Source of the DNA: Pezizomycotina sp. ARF18
Lineage: Eukaryota > Ascomycota
Length of the DNA stretch: 38,816 nucleotides
Reading direction: 5' to 3'
NCBI GenBank assembly: GCA_002224055.1
Contig: AZLU01000235.1
Span: 1 to 38,816 of the forward strand
Below are positions 1 through 10,781 of the stretch, one piece after another. The notes under the pieces are model-generated. The model saw nothing but the letters and a program-made list of their open reading frames with translations, was not told the DNA's origin and searched no databases. How positions within the stretch are numbered: the stretch's first letter is position 1; each line of letters begins with the position of its first letter. The translations under genes and the position numbers were made by a program.

Positions 1-395
1 TTTAGCCAGCACATCCCTTCTGATGCCTTCACATTCCTAAGAGAGATATATAACGACAAAAACGTGTCACTTGTTTTCTCGAAGAATTCTTCACTATTTA
101 ATCTTTATTCGATTTCTTATCTTAATCCCGTATCCTAACAAGTATACATTGTTCTAAACTGGAACGCTTTGCTACCGAGATTCTTGAAATTTTCCCTTCG
201 TGCTTGGAACGAAAGGCCGTTGTTTTTGGATTGTGTTGACGATAATATCGTCTCGGCGCCTTTATTACCAGTCCTTCATTTTGTCGAGATACTATTGAAA
301 GCGAGGCAAAGGCTACTATCTCGTTCTCATATATGAGAAGTTCGGGGTCAAGGATGCAAAGCCTGAGCCGTCCGTCTTAAATTTTATTATTCACA

Positions 396-1332
396 ATGCA
401 TCTCGTAAAGCACAAAAATGTGCCTCTCCTACTCCTCGTCGTCTTAGGCCTATGCTACTGGTCGGAGGCCTGATTCGGGCTCGGATCCCATGTTCCTAGA
501 GCTCGAGATCAATTACCCGAAGACAAAATACACACCGAAACCGTTCAAACGAGAACGAAAGTGGCGCTCCTCATGGAGAATCGCCCTTTACCAGTCTTGA
601 CCCTCTACTTTTGCATTTCATGAAGGTGTCCCGCCGGACTGGACTTTCCGCTTCATGGCTCGGAGGAATCCCGCGCGCACCTGAACAGGTCGGCTGCCAT
701 CAGGGATTTTGTCAATATCGGCAAATTGACGCTCGACTTAATCCCCGCAATGTATTCTGTTGAAAACCAGAGGCGCTCAGCCAGACGCTGACCAACTATT
801 GGTTTTACGATACGGTCCTCAGCCCGCGAATGGCTGTTCATCTTCCAGACCGACAGCATACTGTGCGCCAACTCGCACATGAGCTTGAACGACTGGATCG
901 ACCGCAACTTCAGCTGGGTCGCGCCTCGTGGGGTAGGAAGAGGCGCTGGGCGGTAACGGCGGCCTGTCTCTCCGCAAGGTATCCAGCATTAAGCGGATCC
1001 TCGAACACCAGACCCGTTTCCCGCGAGAAGCTGGAGATTGGTGGCTCACGGACCGTCTGGGTCACATCCCGGGCGAGAGGATGGCCAACGGACGGAGTCC
1101 TTGAGTTTTCTGTCGAGGTGTTCTGGCACCCGAACCCATGGCTACCATACGGCCATTCGGGTCAGACGCTCATGTAGACGTGTGGCAGGACAAAGCCCAC
1201 CGCGATGAGATATACGAGTACTGCCCGGAGATCAAGATGATCCTTCCAATGGTTTTACGGAGGGAGGTACAGTGCGATGCAAAATTCGGCTTCACGCCGT
1301 ACTACCCACCAGCCGGGGAATCCGGGGAGTAA
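396..1332 (+). CDS. DUF5672 family protein with N-terminal membrane anchor (frameshifted by base errors)
   Basis: The protein starts at the ATG at 396 and opens with a short basic stretch and a hydrophobic segment (VPLLLLVVLGLCYW), which looks like a signal anchor of a type II membrane protein. A stem of about 40 residues follows, then a DUF5672 domain: VALLMENRPLP near 560, LFIFQTDSILCANSHMS near 835 (the conserved FQxDSxxCANS), GGNGGLSLRK near 945 and DWWLTDRLGHIPGERMANG near 1035. The family is common in filamentous ascomycetes; its biochemical function is not established, although a glycosyltransferase-like Golgi role is often suspected from the type II topology. No intron is needed. Frame changes near 475, 580, 770, 920-945 and 1105-1140 each look like a lost base. 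The family assignment is secure; the exact C-terminus after about 1250 is less so. Confidence 0.8.
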
Positions 1333-3754
1333 TCGTGCCTCAAGGATACTCTCGATATCACATTCGCAACTTTTCTCCGTTCTCTTTTCTCTTTTCCTTG
1401 TAAATTTACTCCTCCTACATGTATCCATAGTCGTATTTCTTCCCTAGACATGTATTTATCCTGCAGTTTTTTTTTTTTTTTCTAGTGCTTTGAAAGAGCT
1501 AACCTTTATGGGTGACAGAAATCAATACCCCTTGCTTGGGATATTCATTGTTCGTAGTAATAGGCGAAAGGAAGTAAGTAACTTACTAAATACCTCGCCC
1601 CCGATTTGTCTCTTGCTCTTATCCCTTCTGTGTGTATCTGTTTCACAGTTGTTTCTTCGGCGTAAATAAAGGCCTTAGAGGGTTTTATAATTTTTATTTA
1701 TCTATTTCTCTAGATAATCGAGTTGTTTCATAGAGCTTTGGTGCCACCCGATTAGTTGGCAATTTTTTCTTTCTAAGATTCGCCAGTGCTTTGCCTTATT
1801 GGGGGTTCTTTCTCCAGCTAGCTCCAAATCCATTTGAACTTCTGACAAAACAAACTCTTTTGGGGCCTCCGGGATAATTGAGGCTCCACTTACCACCGAG
1901 GACACAATTTGTCTGCGATATTGACGCCTAATATGATTGTACAACTAATTGCATATAAATTAGATTATTTCTTCCGGTGGAATGACCTTAATATCGCGAA
2001 GCTCTTATCCGGGCGCAATTTCCGAGGCTTTGGATATAAGGCATCCCAGGCGTTCGGTTGAAGGCTTAAATAACAATGACGGAACTATTCTTGATTGCGA
2101 TGTCGTGCCGCTTTCTACCTAGATCGAGGTTGCCACGCGAACTCCGTGGAGGAAGAAAAAAAAAAAAAAGGGGAGAGAGAAGGAAAAGAACAACAATAAA
2201 CAGCTAGAGCTTGGAATCTGGATGTTGTGATTTGAAGATTAGTGCTTCGGCGTATTAGTGTCCTTTCCAGACACCTTGTATTCTTTGTAGCAATGATTCT
2301 TCTCTCATTGTATGATATTTTTCTTCTAAAATTGATCTCGAAATATTTTTTTATTCTCTTTAAGGTTTGACGTGACGTGTAAGTGTGTCTCTGCTGATCG
2401 GTTGTTCTAGAGGTCCAGGAGTTAAGGGACAATCGCGCGCTAGTAAAAGACACGAACTTGTGTCTTAAATCTGGTCTGTTCTTTGCATGGCGGACATGGG
2501 TGGGACACTGGGATTGTTCCAGATACAGATGGAAGACGCCTCTGTTAGCGAAAAACCCTAAGGTGACCTTTTTTGCTCTTCCTTTTCTCGAACTAAAATT
2601 ATTTTATATCAGAATCTCTGTCTAGGTCTTTGGTAATAATAAATTATCACGGAAATAGATTGAACGGATATAAGGAACGCTTTTAACTTGCCTGAGAGCT
2701 AGAGAGAAACGACCGATAACAGATTTGTTCTCTTATCTCTTGTCGCCCGTCAGCCTATCTTGATTTTCAGACCAATCAGCGGTATTTTGGTAACCACACC
2801 ATCTTTACTCATTTCCGGTGCTTGTCTGGATTCGGAAGATATAGCGAGAAGAAACGAAAAAGCGACTCGAGAAAAAGAAAGCAGAGACGCCAGTCTGGCC
2901 CCCACAATTCGCTTGCTACTTGCTCTCTGAAGCACAAATACTTAAACACACTCAGAGTCACAGGTGGGTCAAAGCGAGACACTCTCGCCGATCAGCGAGC
3001 AGCAAGTAGATTTTGCTGGTAAGCGTTTTTCATTAAATAATGATAAACTGATTATTTTTCTTTTCTTTTTTTCCCACTTGGTTAAAGGCTAGAGAGGGTC
3101 GACCAAATTTGTATACGACTCAAAAAAAATTAAGTCTGCCCCAAGACCCAAATCCTCGGTGTTCATTAAAAAGAAATATACGTCGCCGTCTCGTAGTGGT
3201 TGATGCGTTTCCCTTCCCCTCATGTGAAAAAAAAAAAAACTTCCCATATACGAACGGGACAACACTGTATAGTACCCAGCTACTAAGCTTTTGTTTCCTT
3301 GGTCGCCGTTCATTGTTCAAACGTACTCGGGTTCCTGGCCCTGACATTTCCGTCTACCTAAAAACGACACGACAAAAAAGGGCTGAACGGCTCTATTGGA
3401 TCTAGGAAATGCAAGATTAGCTTTTTGCAATTCTTGCTAGCCCAGATCTATATCTCCAACGTTCAAAAACGTTGCGAAACCGTGAAGCAAATGTTTCTCT
3501 TGCTAAAAGACAATACTTACGAACTGTTGACGGAGAGGTGGTGGGTACAAAAAACCGGATTGTTTTATCCCGAAGCCTTCGCCAATTTACACATCAAAAG
3601 CTTCGTAAATTCTCCCACGTCTAGGTTCCTCCCAGAACACGAGTTTTGAAACGGTTGAACGACTCAGTTAAAAAAAACCAAAAAATTAAAAATTAAGCAC
3701 GCCCGCCACAACGCTAACGTTGCTGGAAGCTTTCTGAGAACGTCAGCACGCTAC

Positions 3755-3779
3755 TTTTTTTTTTTTTTTTTTTTTTTTT
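3755..3779 (+). repeat. Poly(T) tract, 25 nt
   Basis: There is an uninterrupted run of T on the + strand in the gene-poor region, with no gene assigned on either side within 2 kb. Confidence 0.95.
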
Positions 3780-4086
3780 CTTCTTATTGTGAAGAAGAGG
3801 ATCAGTGATCTCCAGTCCTCAACTTGCGTCATGAACTTTGTTAAGCAAAGAAGAGGAAGCAAATTCAAATGGATTAAACTTACTGAAGTCCACCGCACTA
3901 GCAAGAACAAGCATGCCGGAGAAAGGAGGAGAAAAGCTAAAAGATACCTTGCGTTGTTTTTCTCCATGAAGTCATTGCTTTACCATTAGAAAAAGATAAT
4001 GATCGATACTACAATCAACTGTTGCTCTTTAGTCTTCTCCGCTTTGCTCATGAGGATCGTTGGAAATGATTTTAATTCTTGGTTCC

Positions 4087-4108
4087 TTTTTTTTTTTTTT
4101 TTTTTTTT
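4087..4108 (+). repeat. Poly(T) tract, 22 nt
   Basis: There is an uninterrupted run of T on the + strand in the same gene-poor region as the tracts at 3755 and 4923. Confidence 0.95.
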
Positions 4109-4922
4109 CCCAAGAAATGATTTCCAGAAGCCGTATTTGGACGCAAGCTATCATTCCATTTGCGTGTTGCTTGTCCGTCATCGTTGTATATTTATTTTCC
4201 CCACCATTGCCGCCAGTTTCGAAAACGGGGGAAATGCCAAATCTGGTGACTGTTTTGAGGGGCATTTGAAGAGTTCGAAATTCAATCGGCAAGTAAACTG
4301 TAAGAACATGGGTAATTAAAGTACAGTACATACAGGATTTCTAAGCCTGCAGTGTGTTGTTTTATCATTTTATACCTCCGCAGCAGCACCGTGAAATGGT
4401 ACGTTATCTGTCTCTTTGTTGGGGGAAAAATATTATCATGGGTCAGCCTGAAGGATAATAATTACTTAGGTGTAATCGGCCCTGACCATAGGAATAGGGG
4501 CGGAAAGAGGACATCGAATGTATGGTACTAATTTTTTTTTTATTATTTTTATTTTTATTTTTTTATTTTTGCAATCACCAGATTGAAGCGCCGCACTTGT
4601 CACTGGGACTTACAATGGCGAAAACTCCTGAAGGTCGTTCGCTGCTTGTAATCCCCGGTTCGGAAGGGCTAGCCTCCATAGTGAAGTTCCCGTTCAAGAG
4701 ATATTCCTCGTATCTGGACATGGGTGAGAGGCGTAGCGCAAATTTCGATTGGAGATTCTGAAGGATCAGTCGTCAGTAATCATTTTTAATCCCAGAAACC
4801 CCGGGGGAAGAGGAGCAAAAGTCGCATCCTAGCTTAAGCTAACTTGAATTGAGAGTGTCAGCAAGTTTATCAAGCACAATACATTTAATTATAAATAATC
4901 AATATCTACTCGTTTCATTCCC

Positions 4923-4949
4923 TTTTTTTTTTTTTTTTTTTTTTTTTTT
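4923..4949 (+). repeat. Poly(T) tract, 27 nt, flanked by a short inverted repeat
   Basis: There is an uninterrupted run of T on the + strand. It lies between CGTTTC on the left and GAAACG on the right, so the pair forms a 6-bp inverted repeat around the tract. The pair may be chance. Confidence 0.9.
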
Positions 4950-5567
4950 ATCGGAAACGTGAAATGCACAGTACTGAAATTATTGACAAAAGAAAAGTTG
5001 CCAGTCAAGTAATAATAATAATGGATATAGAATATAGGGTGGGCAAGGACACAACCGGAGTTACTGGACCCACCTCTTCCCATAAGAAACCAGATAATTT
5101 TCTATTGATTTCCAGGATAGTAATGTCCGAGGAACTTAAAAAAAAATCCACAAAGCAGATAAACAGAAACCAAGTAGTATTGCTAAGCTTTAAGCTATCT
5201 ATTTTTTTTTAACACGGAGAGAGAGATATCATGGCGAAGAAGGAAATACCGTCGAGTCTTCTGCTTTGTATTTGAAAAGAGTATTTTTTAAGCTAGTCGC
5301 TTGAGCTTCGCAATAAACAGTAGTATTGCAAACATAAAAAGAACATTGTGCGCAAGCCGTTGAAGTCTCTACATACCCCCAAAGAAATCGAATTGCTTTT
5401 TTACACCCTTGATTCCTATCTACATGCTGCAGCCCTAATTACTGTTCGGATTCGAAGAGATGGCGAAAAGTATATAGAAACGGAGGAGGGTGGAAAAATT
5501 AAATACCAAAACCTCTTTGCGGGAGCCGAAAACGAGAAGAAATAAAATATATCAAGAGGTGGGGACG

Positions 5568-5680
5568 AAAAAAATAAAAAAAAAAATAAATAAAAAATAA
5601 ATAAATAAATAAAAATAAATAAAAATAAAAAATAAAATAATAGAAATAAAACAATAAAAAAAAAATATAAAAAAAAATAA
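5568..5680. repeat. A-rich AAAT/AAAAT low-complexity tract
   Basis: About 110 bases consist almost only of A and T on the + strand, built from imperfect repeats of AAAT and AAAAAT. The tract ends directly before a pyrimidine-rich block, so strand composition flips sharply at about 5690. Confidence 0.9.
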
Positions 5681-5689
5681 CAAGATATT

Positions 5690-6698
5690 TCTTTCTTTTC
5701 TTCTTTTCCAGTGTCTCCACCGTTCTTTGCTTGCGCTGCTGTCTTTTGCTTTTTTTTTTTCTTTCTTTCTTTTCTTTACCGGACGAGAAGAGGGAGATGT
5801 TCTTATTGCCTCTTTCTTTTTCTCCTCTCGCTATTTTTTTGCACCCTTTTTTTTTTTATCTCCCAACTGCATACAGTACCACACAGCACGAGCTGTGGTG
5901 AGAGTGAGGCTTCCCTCAAGTGTGTGTCCTCTCTCTTCCTTTTTCTTTTTTTCTTGTTCCTCTTTAATCCAGCTCGTCCCCACCTAAGGCTTGTTCTCTT
6001 TTTTAAACCTCTCTTCCTTAAATAATTTATCCGTCCTCAGGTGGTTGGATCTCTTTCTTCCGATATTATTTCATCTAATATCATTCGTTATATATCTACT
6101 ATATTCTGTTCTTTCTCTCTTATTTGTTTTTTCCTTCTCGTATTACGCATTCCACCTCGAAGAAATCAAGGCTTGTTCTGTTGAGAATCAGACCTTACGA
6201 TCACAAAGCAACACGCTACTACGGTCTATTGAAGAAAAGGGAAGAAGTCGTTTCTTAATTGCGGAGCGCCATAAAAAAAAAAAACAATTTCGACAAAAGG
6301 CACTCTATCTTGTCGGGTCGAAAGCCCAATTTTTTCTCGATACGGTCAAAAGGATTCCTCGCATATATCATTTCCTTGACGACGAAAAAGAAAACGACAA
6401 TTTTCAGTAAACGAGGCTGAGAAAGAAGGAGAAAAAAAAAAAGAGGGATCGAAAGGATATATATTTGAAAAAGGAAGGACTGCTTGGATACCAAGGACGC
6501 CGACAACCAATTGAAAGCTTGGTGTGCCTGCAGTCGCTGTCTGTCGGAAATCCAGCCGGAACCAGCATTCACAATTTTTTGGAGCGGAATCGAAATCACT
6601 ACCGGAACCTTCAACACGCTTTCAAAAAGGAAAGATAGAAAGGGCAAAGACAGAAGAACACGACAAGAAAAAGTTAAAGATAAGGAAAAATCATAGCC
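5690..6698 (+). promoter_or_regulatory. CT-rich promoter and purine-rich leader of the ammonium transporter gene
   Basis: From about 5690 to 6150 the + strand is strongly pyrimidine-rich (long CTTT/TTCT runs). From about 6230 to 6690 it changes to purine-rich (for example 6410-6480 and 6605-6690), up to the ATG at 6699. CT-rich core promoters followed by A-rich leaders are known for strongly expressed fungal genes, so I infer a promoter and a 5' untranslated region of several hundred bases. Reading frames in this block are low-complexity and are not proposed as genes. A single GATAAG motif near 6680 is too isolated to claim AreA/GATA control. Confidence 0.45.
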
Positions 6699-8430
6699 AT
6701 GTCAAGTACAGGCGTGAACGCCTCAAGCACAAGTGCGCCGTTTGTGCCTTTGAAGCCTTTTCCTACCCCAGATACCAATCCCAATGGAGCAGATTCGAAT
6801 GTGGTGGATGTGAGTCTGTTCTGGCAGGTTAGTATACGAACATTCTCTCAAAAAAATTTTTTTTATATGAGACAAGAAAAGTATTCAAGATGTTTTTTTT
6901 TCCGTTCTTATACTGACAGTTCATGGCCACTTATCCTTTCTTTCCTAGACGGGTAACATGGCATGGATCATCACAGCGTCCGCCCTCGGTCTTCTCATGA
7001 TCCCTGGCGTCGGGTATTTCTACTCGGGTCTGGCAAGACGAAATCAGCATTATCATTAATTTGGTTGACGATGATGTCCACCGCGCTCGTAGCATTCCAA
7101 TGGGTGTTCTGGGCTATTCGCTTGCCTTTTCTCCAACGGCTGGGAAATTTATCGGCGACCTGAAGCACATGGGTTTACACGATGTCCTCGCGCGCAGCAT
7201 AACGGTCGCCCAGTCCCAGATATTTTGTACGCCCTCTTTCAGGGCATGTTCGCCGCTATTACTGTAGCACCCTCATCGGCGCTGCTGCCGAACGTGGCCG
7301 GATGTTACATGTGTTGTGTTCATGTTCGTGTGGTCTACCCTCGTATACGATGTGATAGCTTGCTGGGTTGGAACCCATCAGGTTGTCGTACAAGCTAGGA
7401 GGACTAGATTTCGCTGGAGGCACCCCCGTGCACATAAGCTCCGGATCCTCCGCTTTGGCATTCTCCCTCATGCTTGGAAAAAGACGTGGTCATGGCACCC
7501 ACGAGCTTAACTACAGACCCACAACGTAACGCATATTGTACTTGGTACAGTATTCCTGTGGTCGGATGGGTATGAAGATCCCCTTTTAATAAAGAAGAAA
7601 AAATTGCCGTTCTATTTTAAGGATACTATATATGGCTACAACTGAACTCTAGTTCGGCTTCAACGGTGGTTCCGCTCTGGGTGGCACCGTCCGTGCCGTC
7701 ATGGCTTGTATGTGCACGCACACCTCCGCATCGCTGGGAGGTATCACATGGTGCTTGCTGGATTACCGTCTAGAGCGCAAATGGTCCACCGTCGGCTTCT
7801 GCTCCGGTGTCATTGCAGGACTTGTCTGTATAACGCCCGGTCCGGTTACGTCCCCGTATGGTCCTCCATCATTTTTGGAGTTGTTGGCGCTGCAGCGTGC
7901 AACTATGCGACAAAACTTAAGTTCTTTTTCGGCGTTGATGACGCCCTCGATATTTTTGCCGTCCATGCGTCGGAGGCTTCACTGGAAATATTCTTACTGC
8001 ATTCTTCGCCGCATCTTATATACAAAACCTCGACGGAAGTAACGACAACGAACCCTTGGTTGGGTTGACCACCACTGGGCTCAACTTGGCATTCAGCTCG
8101 CTGACTCTGTTGCTGGATTTGCGTATGCGTTCTTCGTCACTTGTTTTTCCTCTTCGTTATGAACTTGATTCCGGGCCTCTCGCTCGCGCTAGTGAGGAAG
8201 CTGAAGTTCTCGGTATCGATGATGCTGAGCTGGGAGAATTTGCCGTACGTTTCCTAGACGCTACTTTTTTTTTTTTTTTTTTTTTTTTTTTGCAAGGCTT
8301 TATATACTAATTCGCTTTCTCGTTTTCTATTTTCTTGAAGTATGACTACGTCGAGCTCACTCGTGAGGTTGTCTCGGATGACGCGCCAATGGAGTCGAAG
8401 AAGCTCATGCTAGACATCGCATGCCAATGA
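6699..8430 (+). CDS. MEP2: Ammonium transporter, Mep2/Amt type (three introns, many base-error frameshifts)
   Basis: This Amt/Mep/Rh channel brings ammonium across the plasma membrane when nitrogen is scarce. The N-terminus (from the ATG at 6699) is followed by [20 protein letters not shown] near 6950 and [12 protein letters not shown] near 7010. GAAAERGRM lies near 7278. Both pore histidines are present: [12 protein letters not shown] near 7410-7440 and DIFAVHGVGGFTG near 7945-7985. Mep1/Mep3-type proteins carry Glu at the first position, so His points to the Mep2-like class. The end has [19 protein letters not shown] near 8175 and [16 protein letters not shown] at 8341, with a short tail and stop at 8428-8430. 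Introns are 6828-6948, 7570-7652 and 8245-8340; the last contains T27. At least 13 frame changes are present, each explained by one missing base in a short run. All channel motifs are intact, so I read the gene as functional. Confidence 0.93.
8265..8291 (+). repeat. Poly(T) tract, 27 nt, inside intron 3 of the ammonium transporter gene
   Basis: There is an uninterrupted run of T about 20 nt after the donor at 8245 and about 50 nt before the acceptor at 8340. In the sense direction it is a pyrimidine tract. Confidence 0.95.
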
Positions 8431-9234
8431 CCGAAAAAGTAACTATTCCACGATTTTCCATCTCGCCTCTTCTCTCCTTACATTTGTTTGTCATCCTAGA
8501 GCTGGAGTTTCTACTTGTCATATCCGTGTCTTTTCTTTTGGATGTCCTTTATGCTGTGCTTTTTTTTGGACAACCAATATCCCTTCCATATTTTATTTCC
8601 TATTATTAGTCTGATAAATATTTTTTCTTCTTCATCTATCACAGGTTACGGATACAGGATCAGGAATAAGGATTTGTAAATAAGTCCTTTCATATCTTAT
8701 AATCTTGCGTGTCTTTTTGCACAACTCCTACCAAAGAGCCGCCATTTTTTCTTTTACTTGCTCTTATACAAGTTCACGAAAATGCTTATCTCTCGTTAAA
8801 AATATCAACCCTCCATTGTATATTTATCACAATTACGACAACGATACCAATTTTTTGTTCCATTCCCGTTAATATTAATATCATCCATCCCTCTTCATCT
8901 CAGCAGGCAAGTATTTCTGGATCACTATGTACATTTTCTCGTCTTTTACTTTTTGTCATATAATTCTATTTTCGCATATATATGTATAGCTCTCCAAATC
9001 TTCATTTTCAAATTAGAAGTGATGCTAGTCACCTTTTTTTTCTCTCCGTATATAGTTGCATCAATATGAACGATGTTTCTTCTTGGTGTCTTTTGATCTT
9101 ACACTAGCAAGGCTAAGTTTGTCAGCGGTGGGCCCTTTTTTATTCTTTAAATGTAGAATTCGACGATATCACCAAGTTCGTGACACAGCGATCCAAGCTG
9201 ACAGAGCGATCCTTAAGCAAATCTTAAAAAAAGG

Positions 9235-9571
9235 AATGTTAGTAGCCTCCTTAGATCCGTGCGGGGTGGGATTTAATATAGGGAAACGTTTAGTGAAGAC
9301 AATCGTTTCATCTTGGAAAAACCCTTTACGTATATCAAAAAGCAGTAATCAAAATATCCGCTCCTTTTTTCATCCGTTCTCATCTATATATCGGTACGCT
9401 CATATTACATTCCCTGAAGAGCCAGCTCGATGGGGACAACGATTGATGTACCCCCGTATGGCTTGCTTTTACCAAGCCCTAGTTCGTCTAGACGGTGCCT
9501 TACAGCTACCCAAGTCTTACAGAAGAGGTAGAACATTGCACCGGTACATCCGTACCTTATATATTGATTGA
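9235..9571 (+). CDS. Hypothetical small ORF, 111 codons, doubtful
   Basis: The frame is open without interruption from an upstream TTG at 9056; the first in-frame ATG is at 9235 (MLVASLDPCGVGFNIGKR). The product is basic, has no signal peptide or clear membrane segment, and matches no family I know. It stands alone in an A+T-rich intergenic region with no neighbour on the same strand within 600 bp. Most verified genes in this window carry frequent frameshifts, so an unbroken frame is, if anything, mild evidence for a chance ORF. A second frame overlapping its end (from 9495) is also open. I list it as doubtful. Confidence 0.15.
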
Positions 9572-9676
9572 TCGATGCCCAGATGAGATGTCGTATTCAA
9601 AAATTCATTTGTTACTATTGCGAATAGATAGAAGCCTTCGAGCTCTTTTTGATCATTCATTTCCACTCTTTCTTGG

Positions 9677-9695
9677 TTTTTTTTTTTTTTTTTTT
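9677..9695 (+). repeat. Poly(T) tract, 19 nt
   Basis: There is an uninterrupted run of T on the + strand, about 100 nt downstream of the doubtful ORF at 9235-9571. Confidence 0.9.
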
Positions 9696-10736
9696 AATAC
9701 GCCTATTACTTCAAATAGTCGCTTATAGGCCCTAGATTCTGTAAAGCAAGGAGAATGTAAGTCTAAGTTCATCATATAAGTCCCATCGCAATTTGCTCTT
9801 ACGGACATGTTCAGGTACTACCTATTTTCTCTCCTCCCTGCTCTGGTGCTCTTTTGACGTGATCCTCCCTACGGCTCCTAAGAGCGACAGAATGTCGGTG
9901 ATAAACTGCGGCAAAGTGAGATATCTACACTTGCTTCGTCTTTCGATATCATCGAATACTGAGAGCACAAATTAATCGTGGCGTGACATTTCTTTTTTTT
10001 TGGGTTCTGAATCGTAGGGAGATGAGATACTCGAAATGCTCTTTTGTTAAAGAAGATAGTTTATTATTTATTTGTTTTATTTCATTTTTAATACCAAGTC
10101 CGAATGATAAACCTCAATAAGTAATCGAGTTGGAAGCTGATAAATATCAAAACTGTCACGCGGGTCTTACTTTTATTTACTTAAGAGTATCTAATAATTG
10201 TTTAATCTACTTGATTGTCCTTTTTTTTTTCCCCCTTGAGCGAGAAAGCAGTGCTGAAAGATCTATACATCTCTTTAGGTATAATTATCCAAAATTAAAC
10301 ACTGAAGGCCTGACGCTCTGAAGAAGAAAAAAAGGGGGCAACTCTGTTATAGCGTTTTTATATAACTCCTACTCACCTATATAATAAGCTTTATATTGAA
10401 CAGTCAATATATATTACCAAAAGGAGGTTATTCAATCCTGTTTTTCGTTTAATCACAATCAAAGACAAGGTGCGGCTTATTTATTTACGTAGGATATCTA
10501 ATACTATTCTACCTGAAATTTGGTGGCTTTTCTTTCCTTTTCATTCTTTCGTTTTTAGTTCTTTATTATTATTGTTATGTTTTCCAACCCTCGTTTTCTG
10601 TTTCTTAAACATGTCTCTGCTGAAGGATTGCTTAATAGGTTTTGTCTCTACCAAGGATTGGTGCCTTGATACTGGACCGGAATTTTTAACAAGCGATGAC
10701 CAACAGACACAAAACGGGCCAATGTCCCTGTAGCGA

Positions 10737-10781
10737 AATAATAATAATAATAACAATAATAATAATAATAATAATAATAAT
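10737..10781. repeat. AAT trinucleotide microsatellite
   Basis: About fifteen AAT units lie in tandem, with a single AAC interruption near 10754. The tract is intergenic. Confidence 0.95.

Larger units (their letters stand above)
1333..5690. other. Gene-poor A+T-rich intergenic region
   Basis: I see no recognisable protein in about 4.3 kb. Reading frames are short, overlap on both strands and carry low-complexity residues encoded by T or A runs. The stretch holds long homopolymers (T15 at 1467-1481, A14 at 2156-2169, A13 at 3227-3239, T25 at 3755-3779, T22 at 4087-4108, T27 at 4923-4949). A small G+C-richer island at about 4570-4760 contains a 48-codon ATG frame (start 4615, beginning MAKTPEGRSLLV) that I could not match to any family. 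An AATAAA-type polyadenylation motif near 1665 could serve the DUF5672 gene. Confidence 0.6.

Noticed and set aside
5711-6410. Plus-strand frames of 86-139 codons rich in Phe, Leu and Ser that resemble membrane proteins
   Set aside because: The apparent hydrophobicity comes from TTT/CTT/TCT runs of a pyrimidine-rich promoter; no family motif or conserved block is visible.
6640-6698. GATAAG motif as proof of AreA-type nitrogen control of the transporter
   Set aside because: A single site close to the ATG is not enough; fungal nitrogen promoters usually show clustered sites further upstream, which I do not see.
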